Assembly: GCF_001010945.1 (NCBI RefSeq) | Contig: NZ_LBHB01000001.1 | Span: forward strand, 744,001 to 808,000 | Length of the DNA stretch: 64,000 bases | From: Aurantiacibacter luteus | GTDB taxonomy: Bacteria > Pseudomonadota > Alphaproteobacteria > Sphingomonadales > Sphingomonadaceae | Direction: 5' to 3' | Shown: piece by piece, positions 45,936 to 57,618 of the stretch | How positions within the stretch are numbered: the stretch's first letter is position 1 | How the letters are laid out: each line of letters opens with the position of its first letter | Notes under the pieces: model-generated | Told to the model about the DNA's origin: nothing | What the model saw: the letters and a program-made list of their open reading frames with translations, nothing else | Databases searched by the model: none | Made by a program: the position numbers and the translations under genes

Positions 45936-47490
45936 CCCCTTCTATCTCACCACCGCGATCCACTATCCCAATGGCAAGCCGCACATCGGCCACGCCTACG
46001 AGACCATAGCCGCCGACGTGCTTGCCCGCTTCCACCGGCAGGGCGGGCGCGAGGTGCGGTTCCAGACCGGCACCGACGAGCACGGGCTGAAGATGGCGCA
46101 AAAGGCGCGCGACCTCGGCGTGACCCCGCGCGAGCTGGCGGACGAAATGTCCGGCTATTTCCGCGACCTGTTCGCCAAGCTTGATATCTCGCACGACCGC
46201 TTCTTCCGCACCAGCGAAGCTGAGCATCACCGCGCCAGCCAGGCGCTATGGCGAGCGATGGAGGCGAATGGCGATCTCTATCTCGACCGCTACGAAGGCT
46301 GGTACTCGATCCGCGACGAAGCCTATTACGACGAGAGCGAGCTGGTGGACGGGGAAGGGGGCGACAAGCTGTCCCCGCAGGGCACGCCGGTCGAGTGGAC
46401 CGTGGAGGAGAGCTGGTTCTTCCGCCTGTCGAAATACCAGCAGCCGCTGCTGGACCTCTACCGCGAGCGGCCCGACTTCATCCGTCCCGAAAGCCGCCGC
46501 AACGAGGTCCTGCGCTTCGTGGAAGGCGGCCTGCGCGACCTCTCGGTCAGCCGCACCAGCTTCGACTGGGGTGTAAAAGTGCCGGGGCACGACGACCACG
46601 TCATGTACGTATGGGTCGATGCGCTCACCAATTACCTGACCGGCCTCGGCTTTCCCGACGATACCGAGGAAATGGCCAGGTTCTGGCCGGCGGACCTTCA
46701 CCTGATCGGCAAGGACATCGTGCGTTTTCACGCCGTGTACTGGCCCGCCTTCCTGATGAGCGCCGGGATCGCGCTACCCAAACAGGTCTTCGGCCACGGC
46801 TTCCTGCTCAATCGCGGCCAGAAGGAAAGCAAGAGCCTGGGCAATACGACCGACCCGGGCGAGCTGGCCGACCTCTATGGCGTCGACGTGTTGCGCTACT
46901 TCCTGCTGCGCGAATTCAGTTTCGGACAGGACGGCAGCTATTCCCATGAAGCCATTGTTTCGCGGTCGAATTCCGAACTGGCCAACAGCTTCGGCAACCT
47001 GGCCCAGCGCACCTTGTCGCTCATCTTCAAGAACTGCGACGGCGTGCTGCCTTCTGTGCATGAGCGCACGGCCGAGGACGACGCCCTGCTCGCCCATGTC
47101 AGCCGTGTCGTCGGCAAGGAAATGCCCGTCGCCTACGCCGACCTCGCCTTTGCGCAGGCGCTGGAGGCGTGGATGGGCGCCGTGTTCGCGTGCAACGCCT
47201 ATATCGACGCGCAGGCACCATGGGCGCTCAAGAAGACCGACTTTAAGCGGATGGAGACGGTGCTGGCGACGCTTTATGCTGCGATCGCGCAGCTGGCGGT
47301 AGCGGTCGTGCCGGTCATGCCCGGATCGATGGACAGGTTGCTCGGGGCAATGGGCGTAGACGCGCACCAGCGCGATCCCGCCGCCATCCTCGAAGAATGG
47401 TACGCGGCGCTCGCTGGAGGGGATTTCCGTCTCGCCAAGCCGGAAGGCCTGTTCCCCCGCCTAGAAGCTCCGGCGCAAGAGCCGGCATGA
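45928..47490 (+). CDS. metG: Methionine--tRNA ligase (MetG2 type)
   Basis: A 520-residue class I synthetase. HIGH in GKPHIGHAYETIAADV, TGTDEHGLKMAQKA, and the KMSKS-like motif KESKSLGN. The zinc-binding Cys pairs of the E. coli type are absent from the connective region (YSIRDEAYYDESELV), as in the short MetG2 form. The C-terminal tRNA-binding extension (EMAP-like) is lacking. ATG at 45928 overlaps holB; the stop overlaps the TatD start. Confidence 0.96.
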   Translation: MADPFYLTTAIHYPNGKPHIGHAYETIAADVLARFHRQGGREVRFQTGTDEHGLKMAQKARDLGVTPRELADEMSGYFRDLFAKLDISHDRFFRTSEAEHHRASQALWRAMEANGDLYLDRYEGWYSIRDEAYYDESELVDGEGGDKLSPQGTPVEWTVEESWFFRLSKYQQPLLDLYRERPDFIRPESRRNEVLRFVEGGLRDLSVSRTSFDWGVKVPGHDDHVMYVWVDALTNYLTGLGFPDDTEEMARFWPADLHLIGKDIVRFHAVYWPAFLMSAGIALPKQVFGHGFLLNRGQKESKSLGNTTDPGELADLYGVDVLRYFLLREFSFGQDGSYSHEAIVSRSNSELANSFGNLAQRTLSLIFKNCDGVLPSVHERTAEDDALLAHVSRVVGKEMPVAYADLAFAQALEAWMGAVFACNAYIDAQAPWALKKTDFKRMETVLATLYAAIAQLAVAVVPVMPGSMDRLLGAMGVDAHQRDPAAILEEWYAALAGGDFRLAKPEGLFPRLEAPAQEPA

Positions 47491-48284
47491 TGCTCGTCGA
47501 CAGCCATTGTCACCTCAATTACGAGGGCCTGGCAGAACGGCAGGACGAGGTTCTCGCCAATGCCCGCGCCGCCGGGGTGGAAGGTTTCCTCAACATCTCG
47601 ACGCGCGAAAGCGAATGGCGCGACGTGGTCGCCACCGCGGAGCGAGAGCCCGACGTCTGGGCCACCGTCGGCATCCACCCGCACGAGGCGGACAAGCACT
47701 CCGACCTCGGGCGCGAGGTCTTGCGCCGGGCAACCGATCACCCGCGCGTCGTCGGCATCGGCGAGAGCGGCCTCGATTTCTACTACGACAAGTCCGACCG
47801 CGATGTGCAGCGCGACCTGTTCCGGATGCAAATCGGCGTGGCGCGCGAGACCGGTCTGCCGCTCGTCATCCACACCCGCGATGCCGACGAGGACACAGCG
47901 GCGATCCTCGAGGATGAGATGGGGAAGGGCGCATTCCCCGCACTGATCCATTGCTTCACCGCTTCGCCTGACTTCGGGCGGCGCGTGCTGGCGTTGGGGC
48001 TGACAATCTCGATTTCCGGTATAGTCACGTTCAAGAATGCCGTGGAACTGCAGCAATTTGTGGCAGAAATTCCCGCCGACCGCCTGCTGGTCGAAACCGA
48101 CAGTCCGTTTCTTGCTCCCGTCCCGCACCGCGGCAAGACCTGCGAGCCCGCTTTCGTCCGTAACACCGCACAATTCGTCGCGGACCTGCGCGGCGTGAGC
48201 ATCGAGACGCTTGCCGAGACGACCACCGACAATTTCTTCCGCCTCTTCTCCAAGACGCGGACGGCCGGGGCGCGCGCCTCGTGA
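47487..48284 (+). CDS. TatD family metal-dependent hydrolase (YcfH-like DNase)
   Basis: A 265-residue amidohydrolase-fold enzyme. Metal ligands are in VDSHCHLNY, the Glu in GIGESGLDFYY, His in VIHTRDAD and LIHCFTAS, Asp in LVETDSPFLAP. Members degrade DNA 3'-5'. Position after metG is the same as for E. coli ycfH (tmk-holB-ptsG/ycfH). Start ATG at 47487 overlaps the metG TGA; its stop overlaps the next GTG. Confidence 0.93.
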   Translation: MMLVDSHCHLNYEGLAERQDEVLANARAAGVEGFLNISTRESEWRDVVATAEREPDVWATVGIHPHEADKHSDLGREVLRRATDHPRVVGIGESGLDFYYDKSDRDVQRDLFRMQIGVARETGLPLVIHTRDADEDTAAILEDEMGKGAFPALIHCFTASPDFGRRVLALGLTISISGIVTFKNAVELQQFVAEIPADRLLVETDSPFLAPVPHRGKTCEPAFVRNTAQFVADLRGVSIETLAETTTDNFFRLFSKTRTAGARAS

Positions 48285-49048
48285 AGCTGATCGTGCTCGG
48301 TTGCGGCACCTCCACCGGGGTTCCGCGCATCGGCAACGACTGGGGCGAATGCGACCCCGCCAATCCGAAAAACCGGCGCACGCGCGTTTCGATCGTTGTC
48401 GAGAGCGAGGCGCGAAACAGGCTGCTCGTCGATACCTCGCCGGACTTGCGCCAACAGTTGCTCGCCAACGACATCGGGCGCATCGACGGGGTGTTCTGGA
48501 CGCACGACCACGCCGACCATTGTCACGGGATCGACGATCTCAGGCCGCTGCGGTTCGGACGCACCACAGGCATCCCGGGATTTGCCTCGCAGGCGACCGG
48601 GGACAGCCTGAAACGGCGATTTTCGTACGTTTTCACTGGGCAGAACGGCTATCCCAACATCGTCGATCTCAATCGGCTCGACACGCTTCGCATCCATGCG
48701 GGCTTCGGCGTGGACTCGCTGGAAATGCCGCACGGGCCCATTTGCTCGACCGGATACCGCTTCGAGGCCGACGGCAAATCAATCGGTTACGCGACGGACT
48801 TTTGTGAGCTTAGCAACGAGATGATCACCTTCTTCGAGGGCGTCGATATCCTCGTGACGGATTGTCTGCGCCGCGAACCGCATCCGACACATGCGAGCCT
48901 GGCAATGGCGCTCGAATTCGCCGAACGGACGCGCGCGCGTACGACGGTGCTGTCGCATCTCGACAAGAGCATGGACTACGCGGAGCTGGCCGGCGAAGTG
49001 CCGAAGGGTGTGCTGGTAGGCTACGACGGGATGGAATTGGTCGCGTGA
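48281..49048 (+). CDS. Metallo-beta-lactamase-fold hydrolase, PhnP-like
   Basis: A 255-residue MBL-fold protein. VLGCGTSTGVPRIGNDW at the start, zinc motif WTHDHADHCHGIDDLR, a later His/Asp pair in EMPHGP and YATDF, and TTVLSHLDKSM. It is closest to the PhnP/RNase Z-like phosphodiesterase group. The alphaproteobacterial tatD-MBL pair is conserved, hinting at a role in nucleic-acid or cyclic-nucleotide turnover, but substrate is unknown. GTG at 48281 overlaps tatD. Confidence 0.85.
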   Translation: MKLIVLGCGTSTGVPRIGNDWGECDPANPKNRRTRVSIVVESEARNRLLVDTSPDLRQQLLANDIGRIDGVFWTHDHADHCHGIDDLRPLRFGRTTGIPGFASQATGDSLKRRFSYVFTGQNGYPNIVDLNRLDTLRIHAGFGVDSLEMPHGPICSTGYRFEADGKSIGYATDFCELSNEMITFFEGVDILVTDCLRREPHPTHASLAMALEFAERTRARTTVLSHLDKSMDYAELAGEVPKGVLVGYDGMELVA

Positions 49049-49224
49049 ACGGCTTCGGAGGTGAAGGCGCGTGGCTGTCTATCGTGGCGTTGCTGGCATG
49101 GGCCGTGTTGGCGATAAGCGCATATCGGTCGTACCGTGTCGACACGGCGAAAACGCTGCGCATGGCGCTGACCTGGGCTGCGATTTTCGCTGGAGTGGCC
49201 ATACTGTTCGGAATGATCGTATGA
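49045..49224 (+). CDS. Small two-helix membrane protein
   Basis: A 59-residue protein, with GTG at 49045 overlapping the MBL gene stop (GTGA). Two hydrophobic segments are visible, WLSIVALLAWAVLAISAY (about 10-27) and MALTWAAIFAGVAILFGMIV (40-59), joined by a basic loop. No function is known. The coupled start and hydrophobic profile support a real gene; it ends the long operon that begins with the carboxypeptidase. Confidence 0.7.
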   Translation: MNGFGGEGAWLSIVALLAWAVLAISAYRSYRVDTAKTLRMALTWAAIFAGVAILFGMIV

Positions 49225-49272
49225 GTGGCGCTGAAGGGGAAAGCGCTCCACCTGCGCGAACCGGAGTTTTAC

Positions 49273-49286
49273 ATAATATATATTAT
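49273..49286. promoter_or_regulatory. AT-only 14-bp palindrome upstream of mazG
   Basis: ATAATATATATTAT is a perfect palindrome in a run of AT-rich sequence (TTTTACATAATATATATTAT...) inside an otherwise GC-rich window. It lies 56 bases before the mazG start. It could be an operator or contain a strong -10 region (TATAAT-like on either strand, e.g. TATATT and its complement). No regulator is known. Confidence 0.45.
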
Positions 49287-49341
49287 CATCCCAACGCACG
49301 CGGATCGCGGTCGGTGCTGACCGAACTCCCCTTTCCTGATT

Positions 49342-50096
49342 ATGTCTGAGATCGATCGCCTTCTCGCCATCATGGCGCGGCTGCGTGATCCGGAGCGCGG
49401 CTGCGAGTGGGATCGCGCGCAGGATTTCGCGTCCATCGCGCCGTACACGATCGAGGAAGCCTACGAGGTCCACGATGCCATCGAGCGTGCCGACATGGCA
49501 GACCTGTGCGGCGAACTCGGCGACCTGCTGTTCCAGGTGGTCTTCCACGCGCGCATGGCCGAGGAGGCCGGCCATTTCTCATTCGACGATGTCGCCCGGG
49601 CGATCTCGGACAAGATGGAGGCGCGCCATCCGCATATCTTCGGCACCGAAGGCGGGACGATGGACGGTGCCCGTTGGGAGGATCTGAAGGCCGCCGAGCG
49701 CGTGTCAGGTGGGGCTGACAGCGCAATGGACGGCGTCGCGCTCGCGCTTCCGGCCTTGATGCGCAGCGAGAAATTGCAAAAGCGCGCGGCGCGTGCCGGT
49801 TTCGACTGGCCCGACATTGTCGGCCCGTCCGACAAGCTGGTCGAGGAGCTTGGCGAACTCGCCGAGGCAAGCGAGGACGAGCGCCTGATGGAGGCGGGCG
49901 ATGTGTTGTTCGTGGCTGTCAACATCGTGCGCAAATACGGCGTCGACGCCGAACAGGCGCTGCGGGCTTCCAATGCCAAGTTCGAGAAGCGCTTCCGGGC
50001 GATGGAGGCCCTTGCCGCACAGCACGGCGACGATTTCTCGACACTCCCGCTCGATGAGCAGGAAGCCTTGTGGCAGCGTGTGAAAGCCTCCGAAAT

Positions 50097-50100
<4 letters not shown>
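49342..50100 (+). CDS. mazG: Nucleoside triphosphate pyrophosphohydrolase MazG
   Basis: A 252-residue tandem MazG that hydrolyses non-canonical NTPs. First repeat: RDPERGCEWDRAQDFASIAP then YTIEEAYEVHDAIE and LCGELGDLLFQVVFHARM, with the metal-binding EExxE and ExxD; second repeat has LVEELGELAEA and AGDVLFVAVNIVRKY. The ATG has only a weak site (TGATTATG). Its TAA overlaps the hflX stop on the other strand. Confidence 0.95.
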
Positions 50101-51419
<1,319 letters not shown>

Positions 51420-51421
51420 GA

Positions 51422-52060
51422 TCAGTCGTCGTCGCCCGGTTCGTCGTTGGCGGTCTCATCCCCGTCATCCTCGGCAAAGCCGTCGTCGGTGAGATCGACA
51501 GGGGTGGCGGGCTGGATCGTCGAAACGGCGTGCTTGTAGGCAAGCTGGACGTAGCCGTCGCGCTCCAGCAGCATGCAGAACAAGTCATAGGCGGCGATAC
51601 GGCCCTGCAGCATGACGCCATTGACGAGGAACATCGTCACCTGCACCGCGGCATCGCGCACCCGGCTGAGGAAAATATCCTGCAATACGCGTTGCTTGGG
51701 ATTGCCATTGAAGCCCGTGTCGAAGCTGTCGGCATCGACCGGGTTGGCGGGCATGATTGTGCTGATCGCATGCTTGTAGACAAGCTGCGACTGTCCATCG
51801 CGGCGCAATAGTATCGAGAAGTTGTCGAACCAGGTGACGATGCCCTGCAGCTTCACGCCCTTCACCAAGAACATGGTGACGGGCATTTTCTCGCGACGCA
51901 GGTAGTTGAGGAAGATATCCTGCAGATTACCCGTCTTCGGTCCGCTCGCGGAAGGCTTGCGGCCGGTCGCCGGGCGCATACCGGTGGGAGCAGGTGCTGC
52001 GGGCGCGGTGTCCTCTTCGCGTTTGGGCCGCGGTCGGGCCGAAAGGGTACCCTTGGTCAT
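51422..52060 (-). CDS. hfq: Hfq-like RNA chaperone with two tandem Sm domains
   Basis: A 212-residue protein; normal Hfq is 70-110. Domain 1 spans about residues 45-108 ([32 protein letters not shown]); domain 2 spans about 125-188 ([34 protein letters not shown]). Both keep the QD and YKHA proximal-face residues. Domain 2 loses the rim arginines (RRE becomes RDA) and the distal Lys (K70 to M150). A basic, Pro-rich N-terminal tail and an acidic C-terminal tail flank them. The second of two adjacent ATGs (52060) is chosen because GGAG is six bases away. It sits between ntrX and hflX, matching hfq synteny. Confidence 0.93.
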   Translation of the reverse strand: MTKGTLSARPRPKREEDTAPAAPAPTGMRPATGRKPSASGPKTGNLQDIFLNYLRREKMPVTMFLVKGVKLQGIVTWFDNFSILLRRDGQSQLVYKHAISTIMPANPVDADSFDTGFNGNPKQRVLQDIFLSRVRDAAVQVTMFLVNGVMLQGRIAAYDLFCMLLERDGYVQLAYKHAVSTIQPATPVDLTDDGFAEDDGDETANDEPGDDD

Positions 52061-52238
52061 CATCGACTCCGTTATCTTTGGCCCGCCGGGTAATGGCAGG
52101 CGATCTGGCGCGCGGACTGTAAGGGCCGCGCGCCGAACACACCGATTGTGCACCTGCAACATGGCATCTGTGAGGACAAGTTTCGAGAGGGGCAAAAGTT
52201 TCCCGGCGAAAATACGTGCTTTCGGCCCTGCCGCGCGC

Positions 52239-53621
52239 CTATTCGTCCTCTTCCGACTTGCGATCGCTCATGCCCAGCAGCTTGAGCTTCCTGTGCAGTG
52301 CCGAGCGCTCCATCCCGATGAATCCCGCGGTCTTCGAGATGTTGCCGGAAAAGCGCCTGATCTGGATGCGCAGGTACTCGCGTTCGAAGCTTTCGCGCGC
52401 TTCGCGCAAGGGGACGCCCATGAGGTTCGTCAGCCCCGCCCCGGCATCGCTCGCCCCGCCGGTAATCTCCTGCGGCAGGAGGCCGGGGGTGATGGTGTCG
52501 AAGTGCTCGCGCGGGGCGAGGATCACGGTGCGCTCGATCACGTTGCGGAACTGGCGCACGTTGCCGGGCCAGTCGTAGGCCTGCAATGCGGCCATCGCCT
52601 CAGGCGAGATGGCAGGTGGGTTGAGACCCTGTTCGCGCGCGTATCGGGTCACGAAATGCTCGGCGAGCGCGGGCACGTCGTCGCGCCGCTCGGATAGCGC
52701 CGGCACTTCGATCGGCACCACGTTGAGGCGGTAGTAGAGGTCCTCGCGAAAGCGTCGTTCCTCGATCTCGGCGTTGAGGTCCTTGGCGGTCGACGAGACC
52801 ACCCGCACGTCCACGCCCACCTGCCGCGCCCCGCCCACGCGCACGAAGCTCTGGTCGGTCAGCACGCGCAGGATGCGGGCCTGGGTGTTTTCCGGCATAT
52901 CGGCCACCTCGTCGAGGTAGAGCGTGCCGCCGTCGGCGAGCTCCAGCAGGCCGGGGCGAACAAGCTTGCCGTCATCCTCCTCGCCGAACAGCTCCTGCTC
53001 GAAGCGTTCGGGGGTGATGCGCGCGGAATTGACAGTGACGAAGCTCTTGTCCGCACGCGGACTCCAGGCGTGGAGCAGGCGGGCGGCGACTTCCTTGCCC
53101 GATCCCGCGGGACCGCTGATCATCACCCGGCTACCCGTATTGGCGACGCGCTTCAGCGTGGCGCGAACCTGGTTGATGGCGCTGGAATTGCCGGTGAACT
53201 CGTCATGGTTCACCATGCCCTCGCGCAGCCGTTCGTTCTCGCGTCGCAAGCGTTCGGTCTCGGTCGCCCGTTCGACGAGATGGAGCAGCTTGGATGCCTC
53301 GAACGGCTTCTCGATGAAGTCCATCGCCCCGCGGCTGACGGCGGATACCGCGGTGTCGATGTTGCCGTGGCCGGAGAAGATCAGCACCGGAACGCCCGGC
53401 TCGCGCGCCTTGATGGCATCGAGCACCTCAAGCCCGTCGCGCGGGCTCCCGTGCAGCCAGACGTCGAGCAGGACGAGACTGGGCCGCCGCTCGTCGACCA
53501 TTGCAATGGCCGTTTCGCTGTCGCCGGCGGTGCGGCATTCGTAGCCCTCGTCGCTGAGGACACCCGCGACAAGATCGCGAATATCGCGTTCGTCGTCGAC
53601 CACGAGGATATCGAGTGCCAT
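52239..53621 (-). CDS. ntrX: Response regulator NtrX
   Basis: A 460-residue NtrC-family regulator paired with NtrY. Receiver domain ([14 protein letters not shown], phosphoacceptor Asp in [10 protein letters not shown], Lys in FIEKPF); AAA+ domain with Walker [14 protein letters not shown]-terminal Fis-type HTH ([20 protein letters not shown]). The sigma-54-binding GAFTGA loop is absent: [18 protein letters not shown] lies where it should be, so it probably acts without sigma-54, as other alphaproteobacterial NtrX proteins appear to. Its ATG lies 3 bases after ntrY stops. Confidence 0.93.
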   Translation of the reverse strand: MALDILVVDDERDIRDLVAGVLSDEGYECRTAGDSETAIAMVDERRPSLVLLDVWLHGSPRDGLEVLDAIKAREPGVPVLIFSGHGNIDTAVSAVSRGAMDFIEKPFEASKLLHLVERATETERLRRENERLREGMVNHDEFTGNSSAINQVRATLKRVANTGSRVMISGPAGSGKEVAARLLHAWSPRADKSFVTVNSARITPERFEQELFGEEDDGKLVRPGLLELADGGTLYLDEVADMPENTQARILRVLTDQSFVRVGGARQVGVDVRVVSSTAKDLNAEIEERRFREDLYYRLNVVPIEVPALSERRDDVPALAEHFVTRYAREQGLNPPAISPEAMAALQAYDWPGNVRQFRNVIERTVILAPREHFDTITPGLLPQEITGGASDAGAGLTNLMGVPLREARESFEREYLRIQIRRFSGNISKTAGFIGMERSALHRKLKLLGMSDRKSEEDE

Positions 53622-53624
53622 CGT

Positions 53625-55877
53625 TTACTCTCCTGAAGGGGTGCGTTCGGGGGCGCCGGGTTCGGCCAGCTTGGCAGGATCTCGGGCGAAGCGCAGGCGT
53701 GCACGGGTCCCACCGCCCGTCCCCGGGTTCGCGGCGAACTGCAGATCGCCGCCGTGTTCCTCGACGATCTTCTTGACGATGGCGAGGCCGAGGCCCGTGC
53801 CCTTTTCGCGCGTGGTGACGTAGGGCTCCATCACGTTGAGCCCGCCCTTGGGCATCCCGATGCCGTTGTCGGTCACATCGACCTGCACGAACCCGTCGTG
53901 GGCGGAAACCTCCACGCCGATGCGCGCGCGCCAGTCGGGCTCGGCACCGCGCAGCCGCGTTTCGACCGCCTCGGCGGCGTTCTTGAGCACGTTGGTCATG
54001 GCCTGCCCGAACTGGTGACGATCGCAGGCGATGGGCGGAATGTCGGGCGAAGCGGCGAAGGTATAGACGATCTCCGGATGCGCGACCTCCTGCAGAAACA
54101 GGGACTGGCGCACGAGGTCGACGGCGTCCTCCTGCCGGAACACGGGCTTGGGCAGGCGTGCGAAGCTGGAAAATTCGTCCACCATCTTCCTGAGATCGCC
54201 GACTTGGCGGATAATCGTGCCGGTGAGCTCGTCGAACAGTTCGGCATCGGTCTCGATCTGCTTGCCGTAGCGGCGCTTGAGGCGCTCCGTGGCGAGCTGG
54301 ATGGGCGTAAGCGGGTTCTTGATTTCGTGGGCGATGCGCCGCGCCACGTCGGACCAGGCGGCCTGCCGCTGGTCGACCAGCTGGCGGGTGATGTCCTCGA
54401 AAGTAATCACATGGCCCTCGGCGGCAGGCGAGATCTGCACCGCCAGCGTCAGCAGCTCGCCGCCCTGGCTGTACTGGATGATCTCGCTGCGTTTGCTCTC
54501 GCGGATGAGCTGAGCGAACTGCGGCGCGACCTCGGCCAGGTCATGCCCGATCACGCCACCTGTCCCGTCTGCAAGCAACAGTTCCTGCGCCGAACCGTTG
54601 ATCAGCGCGATGCGCCCCCCGGCATCCACCGAGACAATCCCCGCGGTGATCGACTCGAGCACCGCCTCGATGAAGGCGCGGCGTTCGGCGAGCTGGTGGT
54701 TGGCACCGAGCAGCTCGTCGGTCTGCCGCTCGATCTGCGCGGTCATGCGGTTGAAGGCGCGGTTGAGCAGGCCGATCTCGTCCTGCCGTGCCGTTCGGCC
54801 CGACACGCGCATGGCATAGTTGCCGCTGCCGATCTCTCCGGCGGCGGCGGCAAGCTCGGTCAATGGCTTGACCTGACGGTCCGCGAACCGGAGCGCCACC
54901 CACACCGCGATGGCGACGAGCGCGAGGCTGACGAGGAACAGCGCGACATTGAACTGCAATTGCAGCACGCGGGCGCCTTGCGTGAGGTCGGCGTACGAAC
55001 TGGTGACCAGTTGCGCGCGCCGGTAAAGCTGCAGAACCTGCGGCTGGGGTTCTCGGGCGACATAGAGGAAAGCCTCGGCATCGCGGTCGAGTAGTGCCAC
55101 GGCTTCAATGCGCGTCGCGGACGGGCGGACGATATATTGCTCACCCGCCAGAAGACGCTCTGCATCGCCTTCGAGCATCCGCACGCGCTCGGGATCGTTG
55201 CCTGGATCTACGATCGCAAGCGTTCCGACAGTACCGTCCTCGGATAACCTGAGGACGGCCGCCTCGCTCAATTCGCGCTGGTATGTCTGGTAGATGAAAA
55301 AGTCTTCGAACTCGGCACTGGTGATCGGAGAACCTTGCAAAAATCCCCGCAAGTCCATTGCCATTGTCACGGCGTTGTAGCCGACATTTCGCTGGCTCTC
55401 GTCGTAATATCCTTCCGCCAAGTCGTTGGCATTCTGCATCATTCCGCGCGAATCGTCGGAAAACCAGAACTCCACGCCCGACTGGAACAGGATCGAAGCG
55501 AAGACCGCCACGAACAGTGTCGGGATGGCGGCGATCAGCGAGAAGAAGAACACCAGGTTCACGTGCAGGCGCGCGCTGGTGCCGCCGGCGCGGCGGATGG
55601 CGGCGCGGCGTCCCGCCAGCACCACCATGCCGAGCGCGGGGATCAGCGTGCCCAGCAGCAGCGCTGCCGCCTGCTCCGACGGCATCAGCCCGTCGGTCCC
55701 GGCGCGCGCGGCGATGGTGAAATAGGCGGTGCCGAGCATCGCCACGAGCGTCACCGCGCACAGGATTTCCAGCCACAGGAACAGGTTCAGGCGCCGCGCG
55801 GCAACCTGCGTGCGTCGCCACAGGCGCGATCGCGTTGCTGCGGCAGGGTCCGCTTTCAGGAGGAGCGAGGTCGCCAC
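53625..55877 (-). CDS. ntrY: Sensor histidine kinase NtrY
   Basis: A 750-residue membrane histidine kinase. Two N-terminal hydrophobic pairs, a periplasmic sensory region, a further helix near residue 310, a HAMP domain (ADRQVKPLTELAAAAGEIGSG), PAS (ITAGIVSVDAGGRIALINGS), HisKA with the phosphoacceptor His in [21 protein letters not shown] and HATPase with DNGIGMPKGGLNV and GTGLGLAIVKKIVEEH. GTG at 55877 gives the full N-terminus; no good ribosome site is seen. It is separated from ntrC by a small opposite-strand gene. Confidence 0.93.
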   Translation of the reverse strand: MATSLLLKADPAAATRSRLWRRTQVAARRLNLFLWLEILCAVTLVAMLGTAYFTIAARAGTDGLMPSEQAAALLLGTLIPALGMVVLAGRRAAIRRAGGTSARLHVNLVFFFSLIAAIPTLFVAVFASILFQSGVEFWFSDDSRGMMQNANDLAEGYYDESQRNVGYNAVTMAMDLRGFLQGSPITSAEFEDFFIYQTYQRELSEAAVLRLSEDGTVGTLAIVDPGNDPERVRMLEGDAERLLAGEQYIVRPSATRIEAVALLDRDAEAFLYVAREPQPQVLQLYRRAQLVTSSYADLTQGARVLQLQFNVALFLVSLALVAIAVWVALRFADRQVKPLTELAAAAGEIGSGNYAMRVSGRTARQDEIGLLNRAFNRMTAQIERQTDELLGANHQLAERRAFIEAVLESITAGIVSVDAGGRIALINGSAQELLLADGTGGVIGHDLAEVAPQFAQLIRESKRSEIIQYSQGGELLTLAVQISPAAEGHVITFEDITRQLVDQRQAAWSDVARRIAHEIKNPLTPIQLATERLKRRYGKQIETDAELFDELTGTIIRQVGDLRKMVDEFSSFARLPKPVFRQEDAVDLVRQSLFLQEVAHPEIVYTFAASPDIPPIACDRHQFGQAMTNVLKNAAEAVETRLRGAEPDWRARIGVEVSAHDGFVQVDVTDNGIGMPKGGLNVMEPYVTTREKGTGLGLAIVKKIVEEHGGDLQFAANPGTGGGTRARLRFARDPAKLAEPGAPERTPSGE

Positions 55878-55952
55878 GTTGCAAGCTTACAACAACGCTG
55901 TTGCCCTTTCGCAAGGACAATCTCTGGTAAGCGCACTTTGATGCGCGCTCGT

Positions 55953-55981
55953 TTGACAACGTCGACGGTCAATGAAATACA
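55953..55981 (+). promoter_or_regulatory. Possible sigma-70 promoter for the small secreted protein
   Basis: A perfect TTGACA at 55953-55958 with, 17 bases later, AATACA (55976-55981), a weak -10. It lies 34 bases before the ATG at 56015, in the ntrY upstream gap. The -35 is strong but the -10 is poor; the site might instead belong to an activated promoter. Confidence 0.3.
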
Positions 55982-56014
55982 AGAGAGGCTATATTCGTGT
56001 GAAGGAAATCTGGC

Positions 56015-56231
56015 ATGTCAAAAGGCTCCCCTCTTGCCGTCGCGTTTCTGCTCTCCACCGCGATCTTCCCCATGCAGTCAATGGCCTTGGCAAAGTCGGA
56101 TGATCCTCCGCTACTCCCGGTGAATTCTGATGGCTCTTGTCCTCCGGGTTATATGCGCTTTACGAGCACTAATGGATTCGTCGTGTGCATGTCTGTCAAC
56201 AATCCTCCGACGCCCTCAGATCCAGGCATGC

Positions 56232-56245
<14 letters not shown>
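56015..56245 (+). CDS. Small secreted protein on the strand opposite ntrC/ntrY
   Basis: A 76-residue product with a plausible signal peptide (GSPLAVAFLLSTAIFPMQSMA) and a mature part with two Cys (SCPPGYMRF and FVVCMSV), ending in a proline-rich tail. AAGGA is 9 bases before the ATG and TTGACA lies upstream. It interrupts the ntrC-ntrY order and overlaps the 3' end of ntrC by 14 bases. Local base use is less GC-rich than the neighbours. No family is recognised. Confidence 0.6.
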
Positions 56246-57608
<1,363 letters not shown>

Positions 57609-57618
57609 CGTAAACTCC

